DNA of 64,000 nt, taken from a bacterium. Its GTDB lineage: Bacteria; Electryoneota; RPQS01. The stretch spans positions 434,001 through 498,000 of the forward strand of contig JADKHW010000001.1 of NCBI GenBank assembly GCA_016721565.1, read 5' to 3'. The translations under genes and the position numbers were made by a program. The notes beneath the pieces were generated by a model. It did no database searches and had not been told where the DNA came from. It was given only the letters and a program-made list of their open reading frames with translations. Shown here one piece after another: positions 1 to 9,079 of this stretch (the stretch's first letter is position 1; each line of letters starts with the position of its first letter).

Positions 1-1
1 G

Positions 2-1237
2 CTGATGACGCAGTTGCGGTCGGAGGGATTTAGTGAGACTAGTAGCGCGCGTGATGCCGACCTTGTTGTCGTCAATACGTGTGCAGTAACTGAGACTGCG
101 GAACGAAAGGGCCGCGCGGCTGTCCGCGCGGCCCTTCGCCAAAATTCGATTGCCAGAGTCGTCGCAACAGGATGCATGGCGGAGCGCTCTGCCGAGTCCC
201 TGTTGAAGGCCGGGGCGCAGCAAGTTTTTGGCAACCGTGAGAAAGAACGCGTGGCAAGCATTCTTGCAAACGAGGAGACGGTTCAAGTTGGCGGTATCCG
301 CAATGATGAACCGTGGACGGATGGTACAGTTGTTGATGGATTGAGTGGAAGAGTTCGCGCATTCTTGAAGATTCAAGATGGCTGCTCGCAATTGTGTACC
401 TATTGCATAGTACCGAAGTTGCGCGGAAAAGGGCGGACCTTGCCGGTCGATGAAGCTGTCAGGCGAGCAGAAGAGCTTGTGGACCGCGGTTTTCAAGAGA
501 TTGTAGTTACGGGTGTCGCTTTGGGAACTTACGGATTTGATGTGGATCAACACTACGCGCTTCCGAGTGTCATTGCCGCCTTGTCGAAAGTGCGGGGCTT
601 ACGGCGGTTACGATTGGGGAGTGTGGAACCGTGGGCTGTAAGCGAGCGTTTTCTGCATACTGTAGCTGAATCTGAAGTCGCCTGTCCACACCTTCATTTG
701 CCATTTCAGAGCGGTTGCAATGAAGTGCTACATCGTATGAACCGACGCTATACTGTGGCACGGCTAAAAAAAATGCTCGAGTATGCGTACAAACTTCGCG
801 ATGACTGGGGAATTGGAGCGGACATTATCGTTGGGTTTCCGGGGGAAACAGAGGAGCAGTTTCAAGAGACGAAGAGATTTATTGAGTCTGCACCGATTTC
901 CTATTTGCATGTTTTCCCGTTTAGTTCGCGCCCGGGCACCGCTGCAACTAAGTTGGCTGGGTATTTGCCGCGTGCCGAGCTTGCACAGCGTGCAAATGAT
1001 CTGCGCGACCTTTCGCACAGCTTGAAAAAGAGTTTTCATCAAAGACAGATCGGCAAACGTGTTGAAGTCATCGCCGAGAATCGGGGTAGTTCAAAGTTTG
1101 TTTATGGACATGCGCGCAACTATGCGGACGTCGCCATGCCGATTGACTGTGTCAGGACTGGACAAATAGCGGAGTTTTACGTCGAGCGCGCTGACGCCGA
1201 CTTTCTTTATTGTAAACCGATTGGACAAACGGTATGA
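2..1237 (+). CDS. mtaB: tRNA methylthiotransferase MtaB-like, 5' end outside window
   Basis: Radical-SAM methylthiotransferase of the MiaB/MtaB family, which adds a methylthio group to the hypermodified adenosine at tRNA position 37. Counting from the first ATG (base 5), the N-terminal UPF0004 domain keeps cysteines at about 26 (VVNTCAVT) and 57 (ATGCMAE). The radical-SAM cluster motif CSQLCTYC is at about 127-134, followed by the SAM barrel and a C-terminal TRAM-like stretch. Family members begin about 20 residues earlier with a GCK(L)NQ-type segment carrying the first cluster cysteine; that part is missing. The frame is open to the window edge, so the gene starts upstream and the ATG at base 5 is internal. 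Its stop overlaps the next start (ATGA). MtaB rather than MiaB is inferred from the sequence style. Confidence 0.88.
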   Translation: MMTQLRSEGFSETSSARDADLVVVNTCAVTETAERKGRAAVRAALRQNSIARVVATGCMAERSAESLLKAGAQQVFGNREKERVASILANEETVQVGGIRNDEPWTDGTVVDGLSGRVRAFLKIQDGCSQLCTYCIVPKLRGKGRTLPVDEAVRRAEELVDRGFQEIVVTGVALGTYGFDVDQHYALPSVIAALSKVRGLRRLRLGSVEPWAVSERFLHTVAESEVACPHLHLPFQSGCNEVLHRMNRRYTVARLKKMLEYAYKLRDDWGIGADIIVGFPGETEEQFQETKRFIESAPISYLHVFPFSSRPGTAATKLAGYLPRAELAQRANDLRDLSHSLKKSFHQRQIGKRVEVIAENRGSSKFVYGHARNYADVAMPIDCVRTGQIAEFYVERADADFLYCKPIGQTV

Positions 1238-2400
1238 GTATTCCAAACGTAAAAAGAGATCGTATGATCGATCTCTTTTGTAAACTTGTTTCCATAGACA
1301 GCCCCTCGAAGCAAGAGGTCAAGGTTGCCGAATTTATTGAAAACCACTTGGCACCGTTGGGGGTCAAGATGTGGCGCGATGACGCAGGCGTGAAGATTGG
1401 CGGCAACTGCGGGAACTTGCATGTCCGCATGCCTGCGCGTAATTCGAAAGCACCTGCGGTATTGTTCTCTTCACACATGGACACTGTAATGCCGGGAATA
1501 GGTATCAAGCCGCGCGTTGACGGCGACTTCATTCGTTCGGACGGTACAACGGTGCTTGGCGCGGACGACAAAGCCGGCGTGACGGCGATACTCGAGATGC
1601 TGCAGTGTCTGCACGAGAGCGATATGCCACATGGGCCGATTGAAGTGATCTTTGACGTGGCCGAAGAGATCGGCTTGATGGGTGCCTTTGAAGTCGATTT
1701 GTCGCAAGTTCAGGCGAAATATGCCATTGTACTTGACGGCGAAGACATGGATCAGATTATTTACAAATCACCCAGCGCAAACCGCATGGTATATGAAATT
1801 GAGGGTATTGCGGCTCATGCGGGAATGTGCCCGGAGCGTGGTATCTCCGCAATTGAAGTTTTCGCTGAAGCAGTTTCCAACATGAAGCTGGGAAGATTGG
1901 ACGACGAATCCACGGCCAATGTAGGAACTATTGAAGCGGGCAGAGCAACAAATATTGTTTGCGACCATCTTCTCTCACGAGCAGAAGTCCGCAGCCATTC
2001 AGTCGAAAAACTCGAAGCGCAGACGAAATCAATGAGCAAGGCTCTCCATGATGCAGTCGCCAAGTTTGAACGTGAAATTGATGGTCAGCCGCGCCGAGTA
2101 GTTTTGAAGGAAACTGTCAAGCGCGAATTTACCGCAATGGACATCGCATTGGATTCACTTCCTTATAAGGTTGTTTCAGAAGCAGGTAAAATGATCGGCC
2201 TGGATATGAAGCCAGCCGCAATCGGTGGTGGCACGAATGCAAATGTCTATAATGCAAAGGGATTGCCTGCTGTCGTAATTGGTTGTGGCATGAAGCAAGA
2301 GCATACTACGAACGAGCACCTGGCGATCAATGACCTCGTGCAAGCAGCGCAGCTTTGTCTTGCGATATTGAAGAAAAACCACGAGGCCACGCTTGCGTAA
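1234..2400 (+). CDS. M20-family tripeptidase (PepT/YqjE-like)
   Basis: Cytoplasmic zinc aminopeptidase of the M20/PepT-like family, 388 residues, the usual length. Metal-site motifs are visible in order: HMDTV at about 81-85, GADDKAG at about 109-115 with the bridging aspartate, EEIGLMGA at about 144-151 with the catalytic and ligand glutamates, and a C-terminal GGTNAN followed by QEHTTNEH. The C-terminal pattern matches the Bacillus YqjE/PepT-like branch. The ATG sits inside the stop of the upstream gene (ATGA), so translation is probably coupled. Substrate (tripeptides) is inferred from the family. A terminator-like hairpin follows 48 bases after the stop. Confidence 0.85.
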   Translation: MSIPNVKRDRMIDLFCKLVSIDSPSKQEVKVAEFIENHLAPLGVKMWRDDAGVKIGGNCGNLHVRMPARNSKAPAVLFSSHMDTVMPGIGIKPRVDGDFIRSDGTTVLGADDKAGVTAILEMLQCLHESDMPHGPIEVIFDVAEEIGLMGAFEVDLSQVQAKYAIVLDGEDMDQIIYKSPSANRMVYEIEGIAAHAGMCPERGISAIEVFAEAVSNMKLGRLDDESTANVGTIEAGRATNIVCDHLLSRAEVRSHSVEKLEAQTKSMSKALHDAVAKFEREIDGQPRRVVLKETVKREFTAMDIALDSLPYKVVSEAGKMIGLDMKPAAIGGGTNANVYNAKGLPAVVIGCGMKQEHTTNEHLAINDLVQAAQLCLAILKKNHEATLA

Positions 2401-2448
2401 GCGAGACTACCAAAGTCAGCTTGTTTTGCGAGCCTGACGGGTTCTGAT

Positions 2449-2480
2449 GTCCTCTGCCGGCCCTTGGCAGAGGACTTTCT
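2449..2480 (+). terminator. Intrinsic terminator or attenuator upstream of guaB
   Basis: A perfect 10-bp stem (GTCCTCTGCC at 2449-2458 with GGCAGAGGAC at 2466-2475), 7-base loop, then TTTCTT. It can end the mtaB-peptidase transcript. It lies only 35 bases before the guaB ATG and no clear promoter is visible between hairpin and gene, so it may instead act as an attenuator on guaB. Confidence 0.8.
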
Positions 2481-2514
2481 TATCAGTGAAACCTGAATTG
2501 GAGTTAAAAATAGT

Positions 2515-3996
2515 ATGAAGACACATTTCCCACGAATCATCGGCATTGGCCTAACCTATGACGACGTGCTGTTGATTCCAGCGGCATCTGAAGTATTGCC
2601 CTCTGAGGTAGATATCAGCAGCCGTTTGACAACCGGAATCAATTTGAACATTCCGCTGATCTCTGCAGCCATGGATACAGTTTCCGAATCTGAACTTTGC
2701 ATTGCGCTTGCTCGTCAGGGCGGCATCGGTGTGATCCACAAGAACATGACCGCTGAGGAGCAGGCTGCGGAAGTTGACAGAGTTAAGCGCAGCGAATCGG
2801 CTGTCATCTACGAGCCTTACACTCTTCCACCAACGGCAAAACTCTCTGATGCTGTTCGCCTAAAGAGAGCAAAGGGTGTCAGCGGTATTCCGATCATCGA
2901 TGATATGGGGATCCTGGTTGGCATCGTAACAGATCGAGACATGCGCTTCGAATCGGATCTCGATACACCCGTGACGTCTGTAATGACGCCCAAAGAGAAG
3001 TTGATTACTGCACCGCTAAACACTGACCTCGTAGTAGCTGAACAAATACTACAAAAGCACAGAATCGAAAAGTTGTTGTTGGTGAACGAAAAGGGTGGAC
3101 TTGCCGGCCTAGTAACGGTCAAGGACATTCAAAAGCGTTCGCAATTCCCAAATGCTTGCAAAGACATCGAGGGGCGTCTCAGAGTTGCCGCAGCCATCGG
3201 TATTGGAACCGACGCTGTAAATCGCGCTGAACTTCTTGTAAAAGCTGATGTCGATGCGCTGGTTGTCGATTCGGCGCACGGTCATTCGGCAAATGTGATT
3301 AAAGCTGTTGAGAAACTGCGCGGACTCTATCCGGAAGTTGAGATCATTGCTGGAAACGTGGTAACTGCAGATGGTGCCATGGCACTGGCAAAGGCGGGGG
3401 CTAACGCGGTGAAGGTTGGGGTTGGGCCGGGATCAATCTGTACAACACGCGTCGTGGCGGGAGTCGGAGTACCACAGATTACTGCTGTGATGTGGGTCGT
3501 TGAGGCGATGAATGAGATGGGTGTACCTGTGATCGCAGACGGTGGAATTCGTTACTCCGGTGACATCGCCAAGGCCATTGCTGCAGGCTCGTCTTCGGTC
3601 ATGATCGGGAGCCTCTTTGCCGGAACGGAAGAGGCGCCGGGCGACACCGTCCTTGTGGACGGACGAAGCTACAAGCTCTTCCGAGGCATGGGTTCGATTG
3701 GGGCCATGAAAAAAGGATCGGCGGACCGGTATTTCCAGTCCGCCGTAGAAGCGAGTGGTAAATTTGTTCCTGAAGGTATCGAAGGTAAAGTACCGTACAA
3801 AGGCAAATTATCCGACACCGTTTTTCAGCTTATGGGCGGCCTTAGGGCATCGATGGGCTATTGCGGCGCACGCTCTATTGAAGAGATGCAATCCAAAACG
3901 CGGTTCATTGAGGCGACCGCCGCGGGGTACACTGAGAGCCATCCGCATGACGTTTCAATCGTACAGGAAGCTCCAAACTATTCGCGACCCAAGTAA
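2515..3996 (+). CDS. guaB: Inosine-5'-monophosphate dehydrogenase
   Basis: Oxidises IMP to XMP with NAD, the first committed step of GMP synthesis. 493 residues, full length. The TIM-barrel halves flank a tandem CBS (Bateman) domain at about 95-210, the usual site of nucleotide feedback. The catalytic loop GPGSICTTR at about 305-312 carries the nucleophilic Cys309, and the substrate-loop ADGGIRYSGD and flap sequence RGMGSIGAM are present. A GGAG ribosome site lies about 10 bases before the ATG. It follows a strong hairpin and converges with rpsT. It links functionally to the purine genes purB, purC, purS and purQ further along. The identification is secure. Confidence 0.97.
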   Translation: MKTHFPRIIGIGLTYDDVLLIPAASEVLPSEVDISSRLTTGINLNIPLISAAMDTVSESELCIALARQGGIGVIHKNMTAEEQAAEVDRVKRSESAVIYEPYTLPPTAKLSDAVRLKRAKGVSGIPIIDDMGILVGIVTDRDMRFESDLDTPVTSVMTPKEKLITAPLNTDLVVAEQILQKHRIEKLLLVNEKGGLAGLVTVKDIQKRSQFPNACKDIEGRLRVAAAIGIGTDAVNRAELLVKADVDALVVDSAHGHSANVIKAVEKLRGLYPEVEIIAGNVVTADGAMALAKAGANAVKVGVGPGSICTTRVVAGVGVPQITAVMWVVEAMNEMGVPVIADGGIRYSGDIAKAIAAGSSSVMIGSLFAGTEEAPGDTVLVDGRSYKLFRGMGSIGAMKKGSADRYFQSAVEASGKFVPEGIEGKVPYKGKLSDTVFQLMGGLRASMGYCGARSIEEMQSKTRFIEATAAGYTESHPHDVSIVQEAPNYSRPK

Positions 3997-4015
3997 AAAG
4001 TCGAAAATCGGAAAC

Positions 4016-4077
4016 AAAAAAGAGCCGGTGAATATGCTGTGGCCGGAGGGGGACGATGGCCACGAGCTCACCGGCTC
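4016..4077 (-). terminator. rpsT transcription terminator (long hairpin plus T run)
   Basis: The outer 10-bp stem GAGCCGGTGA (4022-4031) pairs with TCACCGGCTC (4068-4077); an inner stem GTGGCC/GGCCAC lies at 4039-4044/4058-4063. On the minus strand the hairpin is followed by TTTTTTG (4021-4015), so it ends rpsT. On the plus strand there is no T run, so it is at best a weak 3' barrier for guaB. Confidence 0.8.
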
Positions 4078-4097
4078 GGCGGGGGGCGATGTAAGTA

Positions 4098-4355
4098 CTA
4101 AGAAATCAGACTGTTGGCGTGACGTGCCAAGCGAGCCTTGCGACTAGCTGCCGTGCGGGGATGCAAAATCCCTTTCGCAGCCATTCTGTCGATCGTAGTA
4201 TAGGCAGAGCTAAGCTTCTCCGGTGCCTGCGCGGCATCGGTCACTTGAAGGACTCGTTTTTCGGCTGTGCGGCAACGAGCACGATCCGCGCGATTCCTCT
4301 CTCGGGCTTTGGCGGACGTCTTCATCCGCTTTTCACATGATTTGTGTTGTGGCAT
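4098..4355 (-). CDS. rpsT: 30S ribosomal protein S20
   Basis: Small basic protein of 85 residues binding 16S rRNA in the lower body of the 30S subunit. The N-terminus MPQHKSCEKRMKTSAKARER follows the S20 pattern MP-IKSA-KR-RT-EK-R-RN, and the C-terminal half has the conserved LD-AAAKGIIHKN-like segment (DRMAAKGILHPRTAASRKAR) ending in LARHAN. The length is typical. It is a monocistronic minus-strand gene with a good promoter about 90 bases upstream and a strong terminator 20 bases downstream. No clear Shine-Dalgarno is seen before the ATG; S20 translation is autoregulated in other bacteria, but nothing here shows the mechanism. Confidence 0.93.
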   Translation of the reverse strand: MPQHKSCEKRMKTSAKARERNRADRARCRTAEKRVLQVTDAAQAPEKLSSAYTTIDRMAAKGILHPRTAASRKARLARHANSLIS

Positions 4356-4446
4356 TCTGTCGGAAAAAAGCTTATCTTGTTGTTAATCCTACCCCAAACG
4401 GCAAAGCCGCCACAAGCGTGGATCGGGGAACCGCTTGAAGTGTCGC

Positions 4447-4475
4447 AATATAAACAAGACTCAAATGAAAGTCAA
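4447..4475 (-). promoter_or_regulatory. Sigma-70-type promoter of rpsT
   Basis: Minus strand: -35 TTGACT (4475-4470), 17-base spacer, -10 TATATT (4452-4447). The predicted transcript starts near 4440, giving a leader of about 85 bases before the rpsT ATG. It matches the TTGnnn-17-TATATT form seen at four other sites in the window. Confidence 0.8.
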
Positions 4476-4511
4476 GTGAATAATTTCACGCTACCCGACA
4501 AAGCCTTAAGA

Positions 4512-5239
4512 ATGTCTAGCCTCAGCGCGCGCGATCGCGGTACTGACAGGCGCAGGGATTTCTGCTGAATCAGCTTTGGGGACTTTTCGAGGAAATGAGA
4601 GGATTTGGAATAAAATGATGCCGGAAGAACTTGCCAGTATGGCAGGTTTTATGGCAAATCCTGACTTAGTTTGGGAGTGGTACAATTATCTTCGATCTGT
4701 TTTGTTTTACGCGAAACCAAATGCTGCCAATCTGGCGTTAGCAGAGTGGGGAAATCTCTGTTCTGATTATTCTTTTGCAATCGAAAACTTCGATGGTCTT
4801 CACCACGTCGCAAGGCAGCAGATTGTTCACGAACTCCACGGGAATATTCGAGCCAACCGCTGTCTCCGCTGTGAGCAGGAAGTAAACGATAATCTGCTTG
4901 ATACTTCAGGTGGAATTCCGTATTGTCCGTGTGGCGGAGCCTACCATCCAGGCGTGGTTTGGCGAGGCGCTTCCAAAACACATCCTGCAACAGGTCGTTG
5001 CTGCAGCTGATACTTGCGACCTTTTCTTGACGATTGGCACATCAGCCGTAGTTTATCCTGCAGCGTCCTTGCCTGAAATCGCGGCAGACTGCGGTGCGCA
5101 GACAATCGAAGTCAATATTGAACCGACTCAATTCAGTTCGCGTGCAACTTGTTCGGTCTTTGCTCCTGCAACAGTCGCCGTTCCCGCACTTTTTCTTTAC
5201 TGGCAACGGATTCATATTCCAGTTTCGCCGAATTCATGA
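4512..5239 (+). pseudogene. cobB: Sirtuin NAD-dependent deacylase (CobB/SIRT5 type), frame-broken
   Basis: Sirtuins remove acyl groups from lysines using NAD. The family signature is spread over two frames with no usable in-frame start. From 4537 one frame reads AVLTGAGISAES then TFRG, later ENFDGLH (normally QNVDGLH), the catalytic ELHG, and the zinc pairs CLRC and CPCGG. Near 4955 it jumps to a second frame carrying WFGEALP, CDLFLTIGTSAVVYPAA and IEVNIEPT. The expected GVVWFGEALP reads GTGGTTTGGCGAGGCG here, as if one TTTGG of a TTTGG pair was lost. At the 5' end the only ATG (4512) is out of frame with LTGAGIS, and a TAA lies at 4507. Two breaks plus Q-to-E in the NAD site favour a real pseudogene, but assembly indels are possible. 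Its stop overlaps the next ATG. Confidence 0.8.
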
Positions 5240-7519
5240 CTACTCGTAATTATAGACTTAGGTCGCTGTTTCTTGTCGGATGTGCTCTCGCAACGCTCGT
5301 GTTCGCAAGCGGTTGCGCGTACTACAACACATTTTACAACATCAAGCGAGATTTCAAAGCGGCCGAGAAGCAGTCGGCGCGCGCGCAGGTTAATCAACCT
5401 GCCGGCCAGCCTGTGCAACCCTCCAGGCCAGGCCAGCCTGCACCGGGTAACATTCCGATCCAACAGTATCAAACGATTCTGCAATCATGTGCGAAGCTAC
5501 TCGAATTCTATCCGAAGAGCACATGGGTCGATGATGCATTGATGATCATGGGAGTGTCGTACTATCGAACAGAAGAGTATGCACGAGCTGAGCGAAAGTT
5601 TACAGAACTTCTTACTATTTTCCCGAATAGCAAGCATGTGGAAATGTCCATCGTTTGGCGCGCACGTGCGTTACTTGCACAGGACAAGTATGACGAAGCC
5701 GAGGCCGTTCTGACCGGATCCGAGAGCAAGCTGATCTCGCCTGAAGCAAAAGCTGCTGCCGGAAGAACCCTGGCGGGAATCTATGACAAGCGCAAGCAAC
5801 CCGAAGAAGCCGTTAGATACCTTGAACAGATTCAGAGCATTTCATACGACCGCGACGACAAGGCATCAGATTATTTGACATTGGGTCGGTCGTATCTTTT
5901 GTTGGAACGCAAAGGTGATGCGCGCCAAGCCTTGCTAAAGTGTCTCGGTGCAACATCGAGCGCTGATGAGGCGTTTGAGTCACGGCAGTTATTAGCTGAG
6001 ATGTCCGCTAATGACGGAAATTACTTAGAAGCAAGGAACTACTTGCGTCCACTGCAAACAGACCGTAGGTTCATCGATCGCGGCGGCGATGTCTTGGTGG
6101 AGCTGGCACGAGTCGAAGCGGTTGCCGGCGACCCGCAGCTCTGTATTCAGATGCTGGAAGAATATTGTGCAAAAGCTCCACAAGGAGAGAGCAAGGCAAA
6201 GGCCTACTATCTGCAAGGCACAGTCGCGCGGGACAAATTGGTGCAAACTCGAATTCGCAAAATCCAAGTTTGACAGCGTTAGCGCGGCAGGCGCGTCGCG
6301 TACATTGCAAGACTCGGCTCGCTTCTCGTCTAAGCAGCTTGAAAACGGACTTTCAGCGCTCCAGAGAATGCCTGAGCTTGAAACAAACATTAAGAAACTA
6401 CAAGACGAACTCGCGCAGTTGAAAGCAGGAACGACTTCGTCAACGGCAACTGATTCTACAGAAAATGTCAAACCTCCAGAAGTTGAGCAGACGCCGGAAG
6501 TAGTCTTTCCTGATTCAGTGTTTGAAGAGGTTCCACCGTCAGATATGATTGCGGACACCATATTGAAGGCGGAAAGCTACGCTGATTCAGTTATTCAGGA
6601 AGCAGTCAGCGAGACTCCAAAAGAGCTTTCTCCTGCCGAGATGATTGCAGATTCGATTATGCGCTCGTTAGCGCAGCGGGACTCTGCGAAGCGGGCAGAG
6701 CGCGCACATACCGAGATTCCTGATAGTGCCTCTGCACATCCTTCAGACTCAACGTTGAAAAAATCCGCAACGGCACCGAAGCAGAGTGATGAAGAAGTGC
6801 TGAATATCAGGCTTGCTTCAATTACAGTCCAGCTTGTCAATGCACACATTGAAGCCGCGTCCTTTTATTCGACAGTTCTTCATCAGCCAGATAGTTCATT
6901 TGTACACATTGAACGTGCAGTGGCGGTTCCTGATTCGTCAGAGGATCACTGGCGCGCGTCTGTTCAGTATGGCCTGGAATTGCTGAAGGAAGCCCGCGAT
7001 AAAGAACGTGGTCAGAGCGAATTAGAGCGCGTTGCCTATTCAGAATCGGCGCCACGGACAATTCGGAATGCGGCACGTGAGGCGATTGGCCTGCCAAAGC
7101 TGGAAATCGAAAAAACGGAGCAAGAGCTTGAGTTAGCTCGCGTCGAGCAATCTCTAATGCAGGACGCACCGTACGAGGACTTGGTTTCGGGATATCGCAA
7201 TGTACTGAGCATGGACAGTGCAAGTAACGCAGGCATAAAGGCCATCCAGGCAATTGCGTATTTGCAAGAGTACAAACTTGGGGACTTCGAAGCCGCAAGA
7301 ACAGCACACGAAGCAATCACACATTTGTTTCCGGACTCTTCTTTCGCTGAACTTTCACTGGCTAAATTGCAGCCGCCGGATACGAATTCAATTTTCCTGA
7401 TGAGTGAAGAAGCGCTGCAAGCAACCATGCAACCAGCACTCGAGTTCTTAACGGCTTCTTCGGATTCAAGCGGTTGGCCGCCTGAAGAATCAACTCTGCG
7501 CGGCAGGCGGTTTCACTAA
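5236..7519 (+). CDS. TPR-type outer-membrane lipoprotein, single frameshift
   Basis: Begins MTTRNYRLRS, then a hydrophobic segment and lipobox FASGC (Cys27) followed by AYYNTFYN, the start of a TPR lipoprotein type common in FCB candidate phyla. The ATG at 5236 overlaps the sirtuin stop. The first half has TPR-like helices (LLEFYPKSTWVDDALMIMG, then KFTELLTIFPNSKHVEMS). Around 6235-6262 the reading frame moves by +1: upstream reads YYLQGTVARDK, downstream continues FDSVSAAGASRTLQDSARF in another frame to base 7519. Together they give about 760 residues. The second part has a Thr/Ser/Pro-rich linker (about 6430-6780) and more helical repeats. I see no slippery site, so a one-base insertion is likelier than programmed shifting. 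Function is unknown; envelope scaffolding is a guess from type. Confidence 0.72.
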
Positions 7520-8331
7520 TGTCAAATCTGGTCCTGCGCATCTCAGCCGCGATGGTCGGAATACCGATTCTATTATGGTGTGCGATATCAGGGGGGATTT
7601 GGATAGTTGTTTTGGTTTGCGCGCTCCAATTGTTGTTGTTGCAGGAATGGCGCGGGTTCACAAAGTCTGGTGGAATTCCTCTTTGGTCGCCAGCGGTTGC
7701 AGTTGCAGTTGCCGGAATCGATATCTTTGTCTTTCGCCATGGCGACGGCGCATCGACCGGCGAATCACTAATCGGTGTCTACATTTGGGTGTTGGTGGTG
7801 GTTTTTAGCAGAGAGCGCAAACCTCTGATTCAACTCGGCTATGGCGCACTATTCCTTATCTATGCTGCGTTACCGCTCGCACTATGGTTTCCGATCACTG
7901 AATTCACAGACATAACTCGTCACAGTAAACTTGGTGCCCTCGGCCTGCTATTTGCGGCGACGTGGTTATGTGACTCGACAGCTTATTTCGGTGGACGCAC
8001 GTTCGGACGGCACAAACTGTATTTGCAAGCAAGTCCTAACAAAACAATTGAAGGCGCAATATCGGGATTTGCGGGCGCAACTTTGTTGTTGCCCGCTCTC
8101 AAGTCTCTTAATTTGGCAACGCCGTGTGCCCTCGATTACGTGTTCCTTCCGCTGATAGTTGGCGTGGCAGGTCAGATCGGTGACCTAATTGAATCGCTGA
8201 TGAAGCGCGAAGCCGGAGTAAAAGACAGCTCGCAAGTTATTCCCGGCCATGGTGGTTTTCTTGACCGATTTGATTCATTACTTCTTTCATCGCCCCTGTA
8301 CCTCGCTTTCCTCGCGCTTACGACTAATTAG
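7519..8331 (+). CDS. cdsA: Phosphatidate cytidylyltransferase
   Basis: Integral membrane enzyme making CDP-diacylglycerol from phosphatidate and CTP, the branch-point of phospholipid synthesis. 270 residues with about seven to eight hydrophobic segments. The CdsA signature is at about 226-252: MKR, KDSSQVIPGHGGFLDRFD. The middle motif WLCDSTAYFGGRTFG (about 149-163) is also typical. Start ATG shares one base with the previous stop (TAATG). Downstream pathway partners psd and pssA lie about 17 kb further on in the same orientation. Confidence 0.95.
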   Translation: MSNLVLRISAAMVGIPILLWCAISGGIWIVVLVCALQLLLLQEWRGFTKSGGIPLWSPAVAVAVAGIDIFVFRHGDGASTGESLIGVYIWVLVVVFSRERKPLIQLGYGALFLIYAALPLALWFPITEFTDITRHSKLGALGLLFAATWLCDSTAYFGGRTFGRHKLYLQASPNKTIEGAISGFAGATLLLPALKSLNLATPCALDYVFLPLIVGVAGQIGDLIESLMKREAGVKDSSQVIPGHGGFLDRFDSLLLSSPLYLAFLALTTN

Positions 8332-8356
8332 CGCCTAACTTTATTCTCCTTCCGTT

Positions 8357-9073
8357 GTGCCCGAATTAGTATCTGTCAAAGAGGGAGCGAATCCCAAAGT
8401 CGTAGAAATGTTTGATCGCATTTCGTCGACGTACGATAAGCTCAATCGGTTCTTCTCGCTTGGAGTCGACAGGTTGTGGAGACGAGCGGCCGTGAAGTCA
8501 TTGGCGCTTGGTCCCAGAATGCGAGTTCTCGATTGCAGTGCCGGAACGGGCGATATGGCGTTTGAAGCCCACCGACAATGCAGCGACGTACACACAACAC
8601 TGTTTGATCCATCTGCGAAAATGCTAAAGCTCGCGGACGAAAAGGCAAAGCGCTTGCAAATTACCGCCTACGCTTTGAAATGCGGCGCGGCCGAGCGCAT
8701 TGATGCAGCCGATCAGAGTTATGATCGCTTCATGGTCGCATTCGGCATTCGAAATTTTCAGGATTTGGGTACAGGACTAACCGAGTTGTATCGCGTGCTC
8801 AAGCCGGGAGGCAAAGGAGTTATTCTTGAGTTCACGCCGGACAGGTCAAAATTTATCGACAAAGTATTCAAAACATACATGTGGTGGGTGATGCGGCCAG
8901 TTGGCGGTGCGGTATCAGATGACCGCGAAGCATACAAGTATCTCGCCGAGACGATTCAGCGATTTCCTGCATCGACGACACTAATTGCAAAATTTCATGC
9001 TGCGGGTTTCTCGAAAGTGGAAGCGACACCGTTGTCCTTTGGCATCGCAACAAGATTTTTGTTGACCAAATAA
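8357..9073 (+). CDS. ubiE: Demethylmenaquinone/ubiquinone methyltransferase UbiE/MenG
   Basis: SAM-dependent C-methyltransferase of quinone synthesis; in an FCB bacterium the substrate is probably demethylmenaquinone. 238 residues. N-terminal MFDRISSTYDKLNRFFSLG is the UbiE signature, motif I is VLDCSAGTGDMA at about 57-68, and the second UbiE signature RVLKPGGKGVILEF with DREAYKYLAETI follows. GTG start at 8357; there is no in-frame ATG nearby and no strong ribosome site. C-terminal FGIATRFLLTK replaces the usual GI-AIH-G. The two-nucleotide-binding-core residues look intact. Confidence 0.93.
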   Translation: MPELVSVKEGANPKVVEMFDRISSTYDKLNRFFSLGVDRLWRRAAVKSLALGPRMRVLDCSAGTGDMAFEAHRQCSDVHTTLFDPSAKMLKLADEKAKRLQITAYALKCGAAERIDAADQSYDRFMVAFGIRNFQDLGTGLTELYRVLKPGGKGVILEFTPDRSKFIDKVFKTYMWWVMRPVGGAVSDDREAYKYLAETIQRFPASTTLIAKFHAAGFSKVEATPLSFGIATRFLLTK

Positions 9074-9079
9074 CCCTTT

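Noticed and set aside
4016..4077. Hairpin as terminator of guaB on the plus strand
   Set aside because: It has the T run only on the minus strand; on the plus strand GGCGGGG follows. It fits rpsT.
5149..5236. Longer start for the TPR lipoprotein
   Set aside because: The extra residues are sirtuin DNA in another frame; the lipobox and ATG at 5236 set the start.
6089..7519. Frame from 6089 as an independent gene
   Set aside because: Its first 55 residues are not protein-like and the rest continues the TPR lipoprotein; it is the second half of that gene.
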